NCBI RefSeq assembly: GCF_017696015.1
Contig: NZ_JAAORL010000002.1
Span: 186,001-250,000, forward strand
From: Prochlorococcus marinus CUG1415
Lineage (GTDB): Bacteria > Cyanobacteriota > Cyanobacteriia > PCC-6307 > Cyanobiaceae
Length of the DNA: 64,000 nucleotides
Reading direction: 5' to 3'
This document shows, piece by piece, positions 44,240 through 52,972 of this stretch (position 1 is its first letter; each line of letters begins with the position of its first letter). The position numbers and the translations under genes were made by a program. The notes beneath the pieces were generated by a model, which did not search any database, was not told the DNA's origin, and was given only the letters and a program-made list of their open reading frames with translations.

Positions 44240-45163
44240 TTGATCTCTTTAATATCGCCATCTGAAGTTAAGAATCCTACTTCAATAGCTATTGGAAGTT
44301 TTGATGGCCTACATGCTGGCCACAGAAAATTAATAAAAAGTGTAGTTGAAGAAAATCTATATACCCCAACAATTGCGAGTTTCTGGCCACATCCCAGAGA
44401 AGTTCTATATAAAGAAACGCGCCTTAGACTTGATCTCCCAGATGAAAAACTACCTATTCTTGAAGATCTTGGGATTGAACAATTAGTTCTGATTCCCTTT
44501 GATAAGGAACTATCTAAATTAAGTGCAGAAAGATTTGTAAGAGAAATCTTAATAAATCAATTACAGGCAAAAAACATTTCTGTAGGTGCTAATTTTAAAT
44601 TTGGTTTTAAAAGAAGTGGAGACATAAATACTATAAAAAATACAATTAAAGATACGGATATAAAACTAAAAATTACTCCTATTTTAGAAGACAAAGAAGG
44701 TAGAATCAGCAGCAGCAGAATAAGAGATTTATTAGAGAAAAGTGATCTGAAAAATGCTTTCAAAATTCTTAATAGGCCTTATAGTTTTAATGGAAAGGTT
44801 GTTAAAGGTAAAGGGATTGGAAAAAGTATAGGATGGCCCACAGCAAATCTTGAAATAGATGGCAGAAAATTTTTACCAGGAGAAGGAGTCTATGCAGCTT
44901 GGACTACCATTGAAAATTCCAACCAAAAAATTGAATCTGTTATGAATCTTGGCTCTCAACCAACAATAAATCCTTTATTGCCATCTGCTGTTGAAGTTCA
45001 TTTAATAAATAAAGATATTGATCTATATGGTTTAAATCTATCTGTAGAACCAGTTGAAAAGCTTAGATCTCAAATCAAGTTCAAGAATATAGACCAACTT
45101 TCTAATCAAATAAAAACAGATAGAGATAATGCCCTAAGAATTTTTAAAAATTACAAAAAATAA
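44240..45163 (+). CDS. ribF: Riboflavin kinase / FAD synthetase RibF
   Basis: A 307-residue bifunctional enzyme that makes FMN and FAD. The N-terminal nucleotidyltransferase shows AIGSFDGLHAGHRKLI near residue 16 (the HxGH-type motif) and SSSRIRDLL near residue 155; the C-terminal kinase shows GKGIGKSIGWPTANLE near residue 189 and MNLGSQPTI near residue 236. A TTG at 44240 appears to be the start. It is followed by thiE with seven bases between the stop and the next ATG, so they likely form one transcript. Confidence 0.92.
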   Translation: MISLISPSEVKNPTSIAIGSFDGLHAGHRKLIKSVVEENLYTPTIASFWPHPREVLYKETRLRLDLPDEKLPILEDLGIEQLVLIPFDKELSKLSAERFVREILINQLQAKNISVGANFKFGFKRSGDINTIKNTIKDTDIKLKITPILEDKEGRISSSRIRDLLEKSDLKNAFKILNRPYSFNGKVVKGKGIGKSIGWPTANLEIDGRKFLPGEGVYAAWTTIENSNQKIESVMNLGSQPTINPLLPSAVEVHLINKDIDLYGLNLSVEPVEKLRSQIKFKNIDQLSNQIKTDRDNALRIFKNYKK

Positions 45164-45170
45164 ATTACCA

Positions 45171-46259
45171 ATGCGGAATTCCGATACTACAAACGCTGAA
45201 GATTTAAGAATTTATCAAATTATTGACGCTAATCTTGATAGAGCTAGAGAAGGACTAAGAGTACTAGAGGATTGGGCCAGATTTGGTCTAGGCAAAGAAA
45301 AATATGTTGAAAGGATTAAAAATTTTAGACAAATTTTAGGGAAAAATCATTTAGAAGTTTATAAACAATCTAGGAATCATATTGAGGACAAATGCAAAGG
45401 ATTAACTCATCAAGAGCAAATCAAAAGAAAGAGCTCTGAGCAAATCTTAAGTTCTAATTCAGGTAGAGTTCAAGAAGCATTAAGAGTGATAGAAGAATTC
45501 TCAAGGCTACATAATCATGAGCTTTCAAAAATCGCTTCGGCAATAAGATATGAAATTTATTCTCTAGAAGTCGACTTATTAAGTTTAAGCAAGCATAAGA
45601 ATTCGGAGGAAATATTAAAACAAAATGACTTATATGTCATCACAGATCAAAAGGAAAACTTATTAGAAATAATAGAAGAGATTTTAATTGCTGGAGTAAG
45701 AATCATTCAACATAGATTTAAAACGGGAACTGATAAAGATCATCTTAAAGAAGCAATTCAGATTAAAAATCTATGTAAAAGATATAATTCGTTGTTAATT
45801 ATTAACGATAGAGTTGATATAGCTTTAGCTTCAAATGCTGATGGAATTCATCTTGGACAAGATGATTTAGATTTAAAAACCGCAAGAAAATTATTAGGAT
45901 ATTCAAAAATTATTGGTATGAGCGCAAATAATGAAATTGATATTTCTAATGCTCTTAAAGAGGGTTGTGATTACATAGGAATAGGACCAGTATTTGAAAC
46001 TGCAACAAAAAAGAACAAAAAGCCTATAGGTATTGAAAAGATCAAAACATTAACAAAAGATTTGAATATTCCTTGGTTTGCTATCGGAGGAGTTACGACA
46101 AAAAATCTTTCATATTTAAAAAGCAATGGTTTTAAAAAAGTTGCCTTAGTTTCTCAATTAATGAATTCTGAAGATCCTAAAGAAGACGCTATTATGATTT
46201 TAAAAGAGTTGTCTCATGAAAATCAAGGTAAATGGCGAGGAAAAAAAAATAGAACTTGA
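45171..46259 (+). CDS. thiE: Thiamine-phosphate synthase, cyanobacterial long form
   Basis: A 362-residue protein. The C-terminal 210 residues are ThiE (DLYVITDQ near residue 157, HRFKTGTD near residue 182, NDRVDIALASNADGIHLGQD near residue 211, YIGIGPVFETATKK near residue 265), which joins the HMP pyrophosphate and thiazole phosphate to thiamine monophosphate. The first 140 residues (ANLDRAREGLRVLEDWARFG) form an extra helical domain of the ThiD2 type seen in cyanobacterial ThiE. Its 3' end overlaps thiS by 44 bases. Confidence 0.93.
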   Translation: MRNSDTTNAEDLRIYQIIDANLDRAREGLRVLEDWARFGLGKEKYVERIKNFRQILGKNHLEVYKQSRNHIEDKCKGLTHQEQIKRKSSEQILSSNSGRVQEALRVIEEFSRLHNHELSKIASAIRYEIYSLEVDLLSLSKHKNSEEILKQNDLYVITDQKENLLEIIEEILIAGVRIIQHRFKTGTDKDHLKEAIQIKNLCKRYNSLLIINDRVDIALASNADGIHLGQDDLDLKTARKLLGYSKIIGMSANNEIDISNALKEGCDYIGIGPVFETATKKNKKPIGIEKIKTLTKDLNIPWFAIGGVTTKNLSYLKSNGFKKVALVSQLMNSEDPKEDAIMILKELSHENQGKWRGKKNRT

Positions 46260-46425
46260 TCAAGAAAATGCTCTACTATCTAAAGCGCTATATTACATGG
46301 GATATAAACCCAACACAATTGTTGTCGAGTTAAACAATTTAATTATTAATTCAATAAAATGGGACAAAGTGAAACTTAAAGATGGGGATAATTTAGAAAT
46401 CGTTTCAATAGTTGGTGGTGGTTAA
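46216..46425 (+). CDS. thiS: Thiamine biosynthesis sulfur carrier ThiS
   Basis: A 69-residue ubiquitin-like carrier that ends in the required double glycine (VGGG), which is adenylated by ThiF and thiolated to deliver sulfur for the thiazole ring. It starts 44 bases inside the end of thiE in another frame. Length and the VKLKDGDNLEIVSIVGGG end are standard for ThiS. Confidence 0.9.
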   Translation: MKIKVNGEEKKIELDQENALLSKALYYMGYKPNTIVVELNNLIINSIKWDKVKLKDGDNLEIVSIVGGG

Positions 46426-46537
46426 AAGATAAAATCTTTGTATATTAAAAATCTTCATATTTTTTTAAGTTTAAGCTTGAAACAATAACCAATTTTTTTC
46501 TGTTTTCGTTTTATATTTTTAATACTTAAATAAAATA

Positions 46538-46705
46538 ATGAAAGAAAAAATTGATAGCAATTCAAGATCCCTAAAATGGGAGCAAAATGGGGAGTTAGCC
46601 CATAAAGATCTTTCGGAGTTAATAGAAAGATTAAAAAATGTAGAAAGTGAACATGCCTCTTCTGAGTTGTCTAGATTAGGTACAAAATCAAACATTAAAG
46701 ATTAA
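46538..46705 (+). CDS. Small conserved hypothetical protein (55 residues)
   Basis: An ATG-to-TAA frame of 55 residues, charged and predicted helical (DLSELIERLKNVESEHASSE in the middle). The composition and codon use resemble the neighbouring genes. It has no recognised domain. It lies 113 bases after thiS on the same strand and 67 before another tiny ORF. It looks like a real small protein. Confidence 0.58.
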   Translation: MKEKIDSNSRSLKWEQNGELAHKDLSELIERLKNVESEHASSELSRLGTKSNIKD

Positions 46706-46772
46706 ATTTGTTACTTAGATCTTGTTTTTATAAAAATTTGTACCAAATTATAGTTACTGAATATAAAAATAA

Positions 46773-46904
46773 ATGCCTAAAAGATTTCCAGAGTGGGTAA
46801 ACACAGAAGTCGTTATAAAGGCAATCAAAATGCGAGAAGAAGGAATGCTTTCAAAACAACTTAATTTATGGATAGAAAACCTTTTAGAAATAGAAAAAAA
46901 GTAA
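46773..46904 (+). CDS. Small conserved hypothetical protein (43 residues)
   Basis: A 43-residue frame starting MPKRFPEWVNTEVVIKAIKM, with a helical amphipathic end. The pattern PEWVN..VIKAI..REEG is protein-like and free of low complexity. It stops five bases before the end of larB on the opposite strand. Function unknown. Confidence 0.5.
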   Translation: MPKRFPEWVNTEVVIKAIKMREEGMLSKQLNLWIENLLEIEKK

Positions 46905-46909
46905 GTTAT

Positions 46910-47566
46910 TTAGGAAATACTTTTAATAATTCTCAGAGCTGCCATTGCCGCTCCGTAACCATTATCTATATTCATAACTGCAATACCTGGGGAACAACTT
47001 GACAACATGCTATTTAAAGCAGTTTCTCCATCCTTGCTTACGCCGTAGCCTACAGAGACAGGTACTGCAATTATTGGTTGTGCCAACAATCCTCCAACAA
47101 CTGTTGCTAAAGCTCCTTCCATTCCAGCACAAACTATTAATACATCATATTTATTAATTTCTTCTAACTGACTCAATAATCGGTGAAGTCCTGCCACTCC
47201 AACATCAATAAAAGATTGAAAATTCACTCCATAAATTTTAAGAGCTAATTGTGCTTCAAGTGTTACGGCCAAATCACTTGAGCCTCCTGAAATTATGGCA
47301 ACTTTTTTATTTGTATTTATTTTATTCAGATTTTTCCCAATTATTAGGCAATTTGCTTCTTCATAGAATCGTGCATCATCATACAAATCTAAAAGATAAT
47401 TAGCCTTTTCACTATTAATCCTAGTAATGAAAACAACCTCATTTTTACTTAAAACACTTTCAGATAATCTCTTTAATTGGTCTATACTTTTGTCTTGCCC
47501 CCAAATAGCCTCAATGAGTCCAAGCCTCTCTCTCCTTTGAAAATCAAACTTGATATCAAAATTCAT
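46910..47566 (-). CDS. larB: LarB-type nickel pincer cofactor protein
   Basis: A 218-residue protein of the PurE-like LarB family. The PurE-like core shows IISGGSSDLAVTLEAQ near residue 90, DVGVAGLHRLL near residue 121, VCAGMEGALATVVGGLLAQP near residue 144, and NGYGAAMAA near the end. LarB carboxylates and hydrolyses nicotinate adenine dinucleotide in nickel-pincer nucleotide synthesis for lactate racemase-type enzymes. LarC and LarE are not in this window. It overlaps the upstream gene by four bases, at the end of the era operon. Confidence 0.85.
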   Translation of the reverse strand: MNFDIKFDFQRRERLGLIEAIWGQDKSIDQLKRLSESVLSKNEVVFITRINSEKANYLLDLYDDARFYEEANCLIIGKNLNKINTNKKVAIISGGSSDLAVTLEAQLALKIYGVNFQSFIDVGVAGLHRLLSQLEEINKYDVLIVCAGMEGALATVVGGLLAQPIIAVPVSVGYGVSKDGETALNSMLSSCSPGIAVMNIDNGYGAAMAALRIIKSIS

Positions 47567-48009
47567 CTTTGCTTATCTAACTCTCCCTCAAAAATCAATT
47601 CAAAAGGATTTTCTCCTACATTTAGTGCAGCCTTAACATTATCTTCAAATCTTTGTTGGACTACATTTACTTCTGACATTGGTATGCTTTTCCATAATTT
47701 CTTGTTTTCCCAATTTACCAATATTAAAGCTTCTTCTTTTTCTTTATCCCAAAATAATTGTCTCCCCAAAAAACCTTTTTGAGAAGATAACCATGGCTCC
47801 CATATTTCTTGTTCAGCATTCAACCATACTGCTTTTACATCGGCAGGGACTTTAAGTCTTAATTCCTCTATGACCATTTCACCTTGATAATTATCCATAG
47901 TAATAGCTTTTAAATTGGGAATATCAAATTGAAAACTTAAAACTACTAAGCAAATTAATACTAAACAAAATCTTTGAAAAAATGAAATTAAATTTAAATT
48001 AAATTTCAT
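47563..48009 (-). CDS. TIGR03792-like exported protein (ABM superfamily)
   Basis: A 148-residue protein with an N-terminal hydrophobic segment (about residues 8-26) that fits a signal peptide or anchor. The rest ([20 protein letters not shown], then [20 protein letters not shown]) follows the TIGR03792 family, cyanobacterial members of the antibiotic-biosynthesis-monooxygenase-like fold. Function is unknown. It overlaps both neighbours by four bases, the TrmD-IspF gene and larB. Confidence 0.7.
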   Translation of the reverse strand: MKFNLNLISFFQRFCLVLICLVVLSFQFDIPNLKAITMDNYQGEMVIEELRLKVPADVKAVWLNAEQEIWEPWLSSQKGFLGRQLFWDKEKEEALILVNWENKKLWKSIPMSEVNVVQQRFEDNVKAALNVGENPFELIFEGELDKQR

Positions 48010-49226
48010 TTTTTCTCAAGTAGCACTACTGAATGGCAACTTATACCCTCTTCTCTCCCTTCTGGACCCAATTTTTCATTTGTAGTGGCTTTAATCCCAA
48101 TTAAATTTTCATCAATATTTAAGATTTTAGAAATGTTTTTTTTCATTAGTTTTATATGTGGCATGATTTTTGGCCTTTCAGCGACAAGAACACTATCAAT
48201 ATTATTTATTTCCCAACCTTCTTGTCTTATCAAATCAATTACTTTTGATAACAAAAACAAGCTGTCAGCATTTTTCCATTTTTCATCAGATGGGGGGAAA
48301 TACTTTCCTATGTCGCCCAGGGAAAGTGCTCCCAATAATGCATCCATTATTGAGTGACTTAAAACATCAGCATCACTATGACCATCCAATCCTAATTTTT
48401 CAGGATGATGCAATTTTACACCTCCAATAATTAAATCTCTATCCTCTACTAGTCTGTGAATATCGTAGCCATTACCTATTCTAAATTTCATGCATTGATT
48501 ATGTTCTTTTATTATTCTCTTACTTTGTGGGGATTTTTTGTAGTTTTCATTTGAAATTAAGTCACTTCTTCTCTCCATTGTTCTTTCAATACTTTTTCGT
48601 CTTCTCCACGATTTAATCTCTTCATGATTACCGCTCACTAAAATATCTGGTACTTTCATATCTTTAAAAGTTAACGGCCTCGTGTATTGAGGATATTCTA
48701 ATAAAGAAGAATTATGACTCTCATCCACTAAGGAGTTTGGATCACCAAGAGTTCCTGGTAATAATCTAGTCAACCCGTTAATTATTGATATAGCAGGTAT
48801 TTCACCTCCAGAAAGTATATAATCACCTATCGATATCTCTTCATCAGCTAATAATCTAATCCTTTCATCAAAACCTTCATATTGACCACAAATTATTATT
48901 ATTTGATCCAAAGTGGACCATCTCGCAAGATCCTTTTGCTTTAAGACTTTACCCTGTGGGGTCATCAACAAAGTTTTACTTTTAGGTGATTTTCTAATTG
49001 ATTCATATGCCTTATAAATAGGTTCAGGTTTTAATACCATGCCTGCTCCTCCTCCATAAGGCTTATCGTCTACTTGTCTGTAAGAGCCTTCTCCATATTC
49101 TCTTAAATCATGTAAATTTACATCGATCAAATTCTTATCTATAGCTCTTGTTATAACCCCTAAATTATTTATTAATTCAAAAGCTTTAGGAAACAATGTA
49201 ATCACATCAAAATTAAAACTACTCAT
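48006..49226 (-). CDS. trmD-ispF: TrmD-IspF fusion: tRNA m1G37 methyltransferase / MEcPP synthase
   Basis: One open frame of 406 residues. Residues 1-230 are TrmD ([37 protein letters not shown] near 111, [14 protein letters not shown] near 132, VDESH near 167), which makes m1G37 in tRNA with SAM. From Met246 the frame continues as IspF (GNGYDIHRL with Asp255 and His257, [25 protein letters not shown] near 352), which forms the cyclodiphosphate of the MEP isoprenoid pathway. No stop separates them and no clear ribosome site precedes Met246. It is either a true bifunctional protein or the start is re-read internally. Confidence 0.87.
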   Translation of the reverse strand: MSSFNFDVITLFPKAFELINNLGVITRAIDKNLIDVNLHDLREYGEGSYRQVDDKPYGGGAGMVLKPEPIYKAYESIRKSPKSKTLLMTPQGKVLKQKDLARWSTLDQIIIICGQYEGFDERIRLLADEEISIGDYILSGGEIPAISIINGLTRLLPGTLGDPNSLVDESHNSSLLEYPQYTRPLTFKDMKVPDILVSGNHEEIKSWRRRKSIERTMERRSDLISNENYKKSPQSKRIIKEHNQCMKFRIGNGYDIHRLVEDRDLIIGGVKLHHPEKLGLDGHSDADVLSHSIMDALLGALSLGDIGKYFPPSDEKWKNADSLFLLSKVIDLIRQEGWEINNIDSVLVAERPKIMPHIKLMKKNISKILNIDENLIGIKATTNEKLGPEGREEGISCHSVVLLEKK

Positions 49227-50138
49227 CTAGAAATCTTCCTCATAACCAAACTCAATTAACCTTGATTCTTTTTTTCTCCAATTTGGAACAACTTTCACAA
49301 ACAACTCCAGGTGAACTGGACCATCAATCAATTTTGACATATTTGATCTTGCTGACTGTCCAATAATTTTTAACATTGAACCTTTCTTTCCAATCAGAAT
49401 ACCTTTTTGAGTTGATCTTTCAACAATAATAGTAGCCAAAATAGCTGTAAAACTTTTGCCATTTTTTCTTTTCATTTCCTCTATCTTTTCTATCTTTACT
49501 GCAACACTATGAGGTACTTCTTCTCTTGTATTTATTAACACCTGCTCTCTTACTAAATCAGATAATAAATTATCTAATGGTTGGTCGCATATCGTATCTT
49601 CGCCATAAAGTTTTGGCCCCTCTGGAAGAAAATTAAGTACCATATCGACTAGTTCAGAACATCCTTCTCCTTGAGAAGCACTTACAATATGAAAATTTCT
49701 ATTAATTCCAAAAAATCTTCTATATTGATCTAATCGTAAATTCCTAAATTCTTTATTAACCAAATCCCACTTATTTAATGCAACAATGAACTCAGTTTTA
49801 TTTGCGATTAAAAAGTTCAATATATATTCATCACCTCTACCAGGTTCTTCACTTGAATCAATTACAAAAATTACCATATCAACTCCATTAATTGCAGATT
49901 TTGCATTTTTTACTAATATCTCTCCAAGGCGATGATGAGGTTTATGAACTCCTGGTGTATCTACAAAAATTATTTGCCCATTGTTTGTAGTAAGTATTCC
50001 TTTTAATTTATTTCTAGTAGTTTGCGCTATTGGAGAAGTAATAGTTATTTTTTCTCCAATCAATTTATTTATTAAAGTAGATTTACCCACATTTGGCCTT
50101 CCTAGTAAAGTTACAAACCCAGATCTATAATTGGTCAA
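49227..50138 (-). CDS. era: GTPase Era
   Basis: A 303-residue ribosome-biogenesis GTPase. It has G1 GRPNVGKSTL near residue 13, G3 DTPGVHKPHHRLGE near residue 58, G4 NKWD near residue 122, and the C-terminal KH domain for binding 16S rRNA 3' end (IIVERSTQKGILIGKKGSML, residues about 235-255). Stop and the next start overlap tightly (49227/49226) with TrmD-IspF. It diverges from the gene at 50177. Confidence 0.95.
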   Translation of the reverse strand: MTNYRSGFVTLLGRPNVGKSTLINKLIGEKITITSPIAQTTRNKLKGILTTNNGQIIFVDTPGVHKPHHRLGEILVKNAKSAINGVDMVIFVIDSSEEPGRGDEYILNFLIANKTEFIVALNKWDLVNKEFRNLRLDQYRRFFGINRNFHIVSASQGEGCSELVDMVLNFLPEGPKLYGEDTICDQPLDNLLSDLVREQVLINTREEVPHSVAVKIEKIEEMKRKNGKSFTAILATIIVERSTQKGILIGKKGSMLKIIGQSARSNMSKLIDGPVHLELFVKVVPNWRKKESRLIEFGYEEDF

Positions 50139-50176
50139 AGACTTTTAATGAATCAATAATAAAATTCTGATCAAAA

Positions 50177-50704
50177 ATGAAAAAAAAAACCATAAATTTA
50201 AAAGAAGCTTCGTTTACACAAGCAATAAACATATCCGCACAATGGTGTAAAGAGTGGGGTGAAGATTTACTAAGCGATGAGGTTTTAGCAGATAGAATTG
50301 CAGAGCTAATTAAAACAAGAAATGGACTCAGAGGATTTTTTGCGTACGCTTTATCAGATAAAGATTGTTTTTTGTTAGATAAACTTCCTTTCTCACTAAT
50401 TTACAAACTGAACGCAGGAGGGGATGCTGTAGCAGAAATAGTAGTAAAAAACCTAATAATGAGTTCCGCTCAAATTATTTTTCATCGAAGAGATAACAAT
50501 CATGAATATGAGATGACATCAGAAAATATTTCAGATAGATGTAAAGCTATTTTGAGACTGCTTGGATCTAAGTCAGTTACAAATTCTGTCAATCAAATCA
50601 TTAGAGACCTAGATAATATGGGAAATAGTTTTGATAATTCAGTAAAATATGACTCGGAACAAAAGGAATTTATAAAAAAACAAATTCTTGATATCACCCA
50701 ATAA
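50177..50704 (+). CDS. Conserved hypothetical cyanobacterial protein
   Basis: A 175-residue soluble protein with the segment AQWCKEWGEDLLSDEVLADR near residue 21 and GLRGFFAYALSD near residue 51. It has no recognised domain or signal. The composition is core-like. It diverges from era with 38 bases between starts and ends three bases before a strong shared hairpin terminator facing the BI-1 family gene. Confidence 0.65.
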   Translation: MKKKTINLKEASFTQAINISAQWCKEWGEDLLSDEVLADRIAELIKTRNGLRGFFAYALSDKDCFLLDKLPFSLIYKLNAGGDAVAEIVVKNLIMSSAQIIFHRRDNNHEYEMTSENISDRCKAILRLLGSKSVTNSVNQIIRDLDNMGNSFDNSVKYDSEQKEFIKKQILDITQ

Positions 50705-50706
50705 AA

Positions 50707-50729
50707 AAGCGTAGAAATTTTCTACGCTT
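50707..50729. terminator. Bidirectional hairpin terminator
   Basis: The 23 bases form a near-perfect palindrome with arms AAGCGTAGAAA and TTTCTACGCTT around one central base (a 9-10 pair stem in practice). It starts two bases after the stop of the plus-strand gene and precedes the end of the minus-strand BI-1 family gene, so it can serve both convergent transcripts. The stem is unusually GC-rich for this DNA. Confidence 0.8.
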
Positions 50730-50757
50730 GATTAGTTAACAGCTTTTTAATGTAGAA

Positions 50758-51486
50758 TTAATCCCTTCTTCCGCCACCATTTAGTGCAATCATTAACCTA
50801 AGAATGAATACAAATAGATTTATATAAGTTAAGTACATCCCAAGAGCTCCTGCCAAATATTGATCGTCGCTATATCTTCTTGGCATGGTGTAGAAATCAA
50901 CAAAAGACATTGCTACAAATAAAACAGTTCCAAATCCTGCTATTAACAATTCAAAGCCACCTGTTCCAAATGCTGGAGAGAAAATACTACCAACTAACTG
51001 AATTACCATCGCAATAACAAGTCCAATCAACCCTAGACCTACTACTCCGCTTAGTGCCTGCCCAACACTATCACTCATCCTTTGGCCAGTGTAAGAAGCG
51101 ATAATAAATGTGATACCTGTTGCTAATGCTGCGGTGGCAATAGATCCAACACCAATAGTTAATGCTGCATAAGCAATAATTCCACTTAAAGTAAATCCAG
51201 TAAGCAAACTGTATGTTGCCAACAAAGGTAAAGCTTTAGTGTTATTTGCATTATTAGCAGCGCTAGAAGCTACAAAAAACAAAACTAATTGGGCAATAAT
51301 TGCTACTAAAAATAAAGGTCCGTATATGGGGCTTTGAGAAAGAGTCAATCCTCCAAGAGCACCAACGGATGTTAAAGCCATTCCCCCACCAACGTAAGGT
51401 AGAGCTTTTTGAACTACATTAGGTCCAACAATTGAACTTGTTTGTGCTTCACGAATAGCTTGATTAAAATTACTACTTGCTGGCAT
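50758..51486 (-). CDS. Bax inhibitor-1 (BI-1/YccA) family membrane protein
   Basis: A 242-residue protein with six to seven hydrophobic segments between residues 30 and 235. Family hallmarks are TGFTLSGIIAYAALTIG near residue 96, the FVAMSFVDFYTMPRR segment near residue 192, and DDQYLAGALGMYLTYINLFVF near residue 207. BI-1/YccA proteins are membrane proteins linked to calcium leak or protease control in other bacteria; the role here is unknown. PhoH lies upstream on the same strand, 73 bases away. Confidence 0.85.
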   Translation of the reverse strand: MPASSNFNQAIREAQTSSIVGPNVVQKALPYVGGGMALTSVGALGGLTLSQSPIYGPLFLVAIIAQLVLFFVASSAANNANNTKALPLLATYSLLTGFTLSGIIAYAALTIGVGSIATAALATGITFIIASYTGQRMSDSVGQALSGVVGLGLIGLVIAMVIQLVGSIFSPAFGTGGFELLIAGFGTVLFVAMSFVDFYTMPRRYSDDQYLAGALGMYLTYINLFVFILRLMIALNGGGRRD

Positions 51487-51559
51487 TTTTTTAATTAAAT
51501 ATGTTTTTATTCTACTTGATTTTTAAAATTTCAGGGTACGGATCACCCGAGTTATAAAA

Positions 51560-52516
51560 TTATTGATAAGCCTCAATAATTTTCTGAACTAAAGAATGAC
51601 GAACTACATCTTCAAAAGTTAAGTAACAAAATTTTATACCTTCCGTTTCAGAGAAAATTCTTGATGCTTCGATGAGGCCACTTTCCTGATCTTTTTTTAA
51701 ATCAATTTGAGTAATATCCCCGTTTACAACCATTTTTGATCTCTCACCTAATCTGGTTAAAAACATTCTCATTTGAGAGCAAGTTGTGTTTTGGGCTTCA
51801 TCTAAAATAACCAAAGAGTTATCCAAGGTTCTGCCTCGCATAAATGCTAATGGAGCAACTTCAATAATTCCCTTATCGATTAACGAATTTGTTCTATCAA
51901 AGCCAAAAATACTATGTAAAGAGTCAAATAGGGGTCTCAAATATGGGTCTACTTTTTGTTGCAAATCTCCAGGCAGGAATCCCAAACTTTCACCAGCTTC
52001 TACAGCTGGTCTGGTTAAAACAATTTTTTCTATTTTTTTCTCGTTCAATAGTCTTGCTGCGCAAACAGTTGCCAAAAATGTCTTGCCAGTTCCAGCTGGA
52101 CCAATTGCGAAAGTAAGATCAAAGTTTTCAATTGATTCAACATATTCTTTTTGCCTTATAGTTCTTGGTCTTAAATATCTTCCTTCTTTGGAACGCGCAA
52201 GAACTTTTTTCCCAAGTTCAGCATGTGAAGATGACTCCCCCATATTTAAAGAACTCAGAGCTGCTTTAAGATCTACCTCTGGTACTTCTAGCCCTTGTTC
52301 CCAAATTGGTCTTGTCAGCTCTACTAATGCTGATGCTCTCTCTATCTTGGAGATGACACCGTTCATCTCAAGTTGTAAACCTCTTATAGTTAATGATACT
52401 CCCGTTAGAGATTCAAACTTTTTTAAGAAAGAATTCCCAGGGCCAGATAATGCTGTGGCAGCATCAGAGCTTGGCAAATCAATTGTGAAGTGACCATTTT
52501 TGGAAACTTCTTTCAT
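51560..52516 (-). CDS. phoH: PhoH-family ATPase
   Basis: A 318-residue P-loop ATPase of the PhoH family. It has Walker A GPAGTGKTFLA near residue 136, DEAQNTTCSQMRMFLTRLG near residue 236 as Walker B, and GDITQIDL near residue 259. An N-terminal domain of about 105 residues (KH-like, as in the PhoH/YbeZ group) precedes it. The family is linked to RNA metabolism and the 16S rRNA endonuclease YbeY. It follows rpsP and ffh in a run of minus-strand translation and secretion genes. Confidence 0.92.
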   Translation of the reverse strand: MKEVSKNGHFTIDLPSSDAATALSGPGNSFLKKFESLTGVSLTIRGLQLEMNGVISKIERASALVELTRPIWEQGLEVPEVDLKAALSSLNMGESSSHAELGKKVLARSKEGRYLRPRTIRQKEYVESIENFDLTFAIGPAGTGKTFLATVCAARLLNEKKIEKIVLTRPAVEAGESLGFLPGDLQQKVDPYLRPLFDSLHSIFGFDRTNSLIDKGIIEVAPLAFMRGRTLDNSLVILDEAQNTTCSQMRMFLTRLGERSKMVVNGDITQIDLKKDQESGLIEASRIFSETEGIKFCYLTFEDVVRHSLVQKIIEAYQ

Positions 52517-52552
52517 TTAATTACTGTAAAAGAATAAAAATTTATCAATTCA

Positions 52553-52918
52553 CTAGCTTTCAGTGTCTTTACTATCGCCTTCAGCTTTACTACTATCAGT
52601 TTCTTCGTCTTTAGTTTTAGCTTTTGCTAATTTTTCCTTTTGTAACTTTGCCTTACCAATAGCTATAGAGGGTCTCTCAATTTTTTCTAATAACCCCCCT
52701 TTCTCTAATAAAGTTCTTACAACATCAGTTGGCTGAGCTCCCTGAGTAAGTCTTATTCTTAAAGCTTCTGTATCAAGCCTAGTTTCTTTAGTTCTTGGGT
52801 TATAAAAACCTAATTCTTGTAAAGGTCTACCATCTCTTCTGGAAGTACTATTGGATGCAACAATTCTGAAACTTGCCTCTTTTTTCTTTCCAAAGCGCTT
52901 AAGGCGCAATTTAATCAT
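52553..52918 (-). CDS. rpsP: 30S ribosomal protein S16
   Basis: A 121-residue protein. The first 80 residues are S16 ([32 protein letters not shown] near residue 34, [15 protein letters not shown] near residue 57). The last 40 residues are a charged lysine, aspartate and serine tail, common in cyanobacterial S16. It lies between ffh and phoH in a minus-strand run. Confidence 0.95.
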   Translation of the reverse strand: MIKLRLKRFGKKKEASFRIVASNSTSRRDGRPLQELGFYNPRTKETRLDTEALRIRLTQGAQPTDVVRTLLEKGGLLEKIERPSIAIGKAKLQKEKLAKAKTKDEETDSSKAEGDSKDTES

Positions 52919-52972
52919 CTTAAATTAGTGTGTTTTTAATAATAATATCATTTAAAGGTAAAAATTTAGAAA

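Noticed and set aside
51495-51560. Hairpin terminator between phoH and the BI-1 family gene
   Set aside because: Only a four-pair GGGT/ACCC stem without a clean T run is present, which is too weak.
51786-52493. A 235-residue plus-strand protein opposite phoH
   Set aside because: It lies fully antisense to the conserved PhoH domain and has no recognisable motif; it is a shadow frame.
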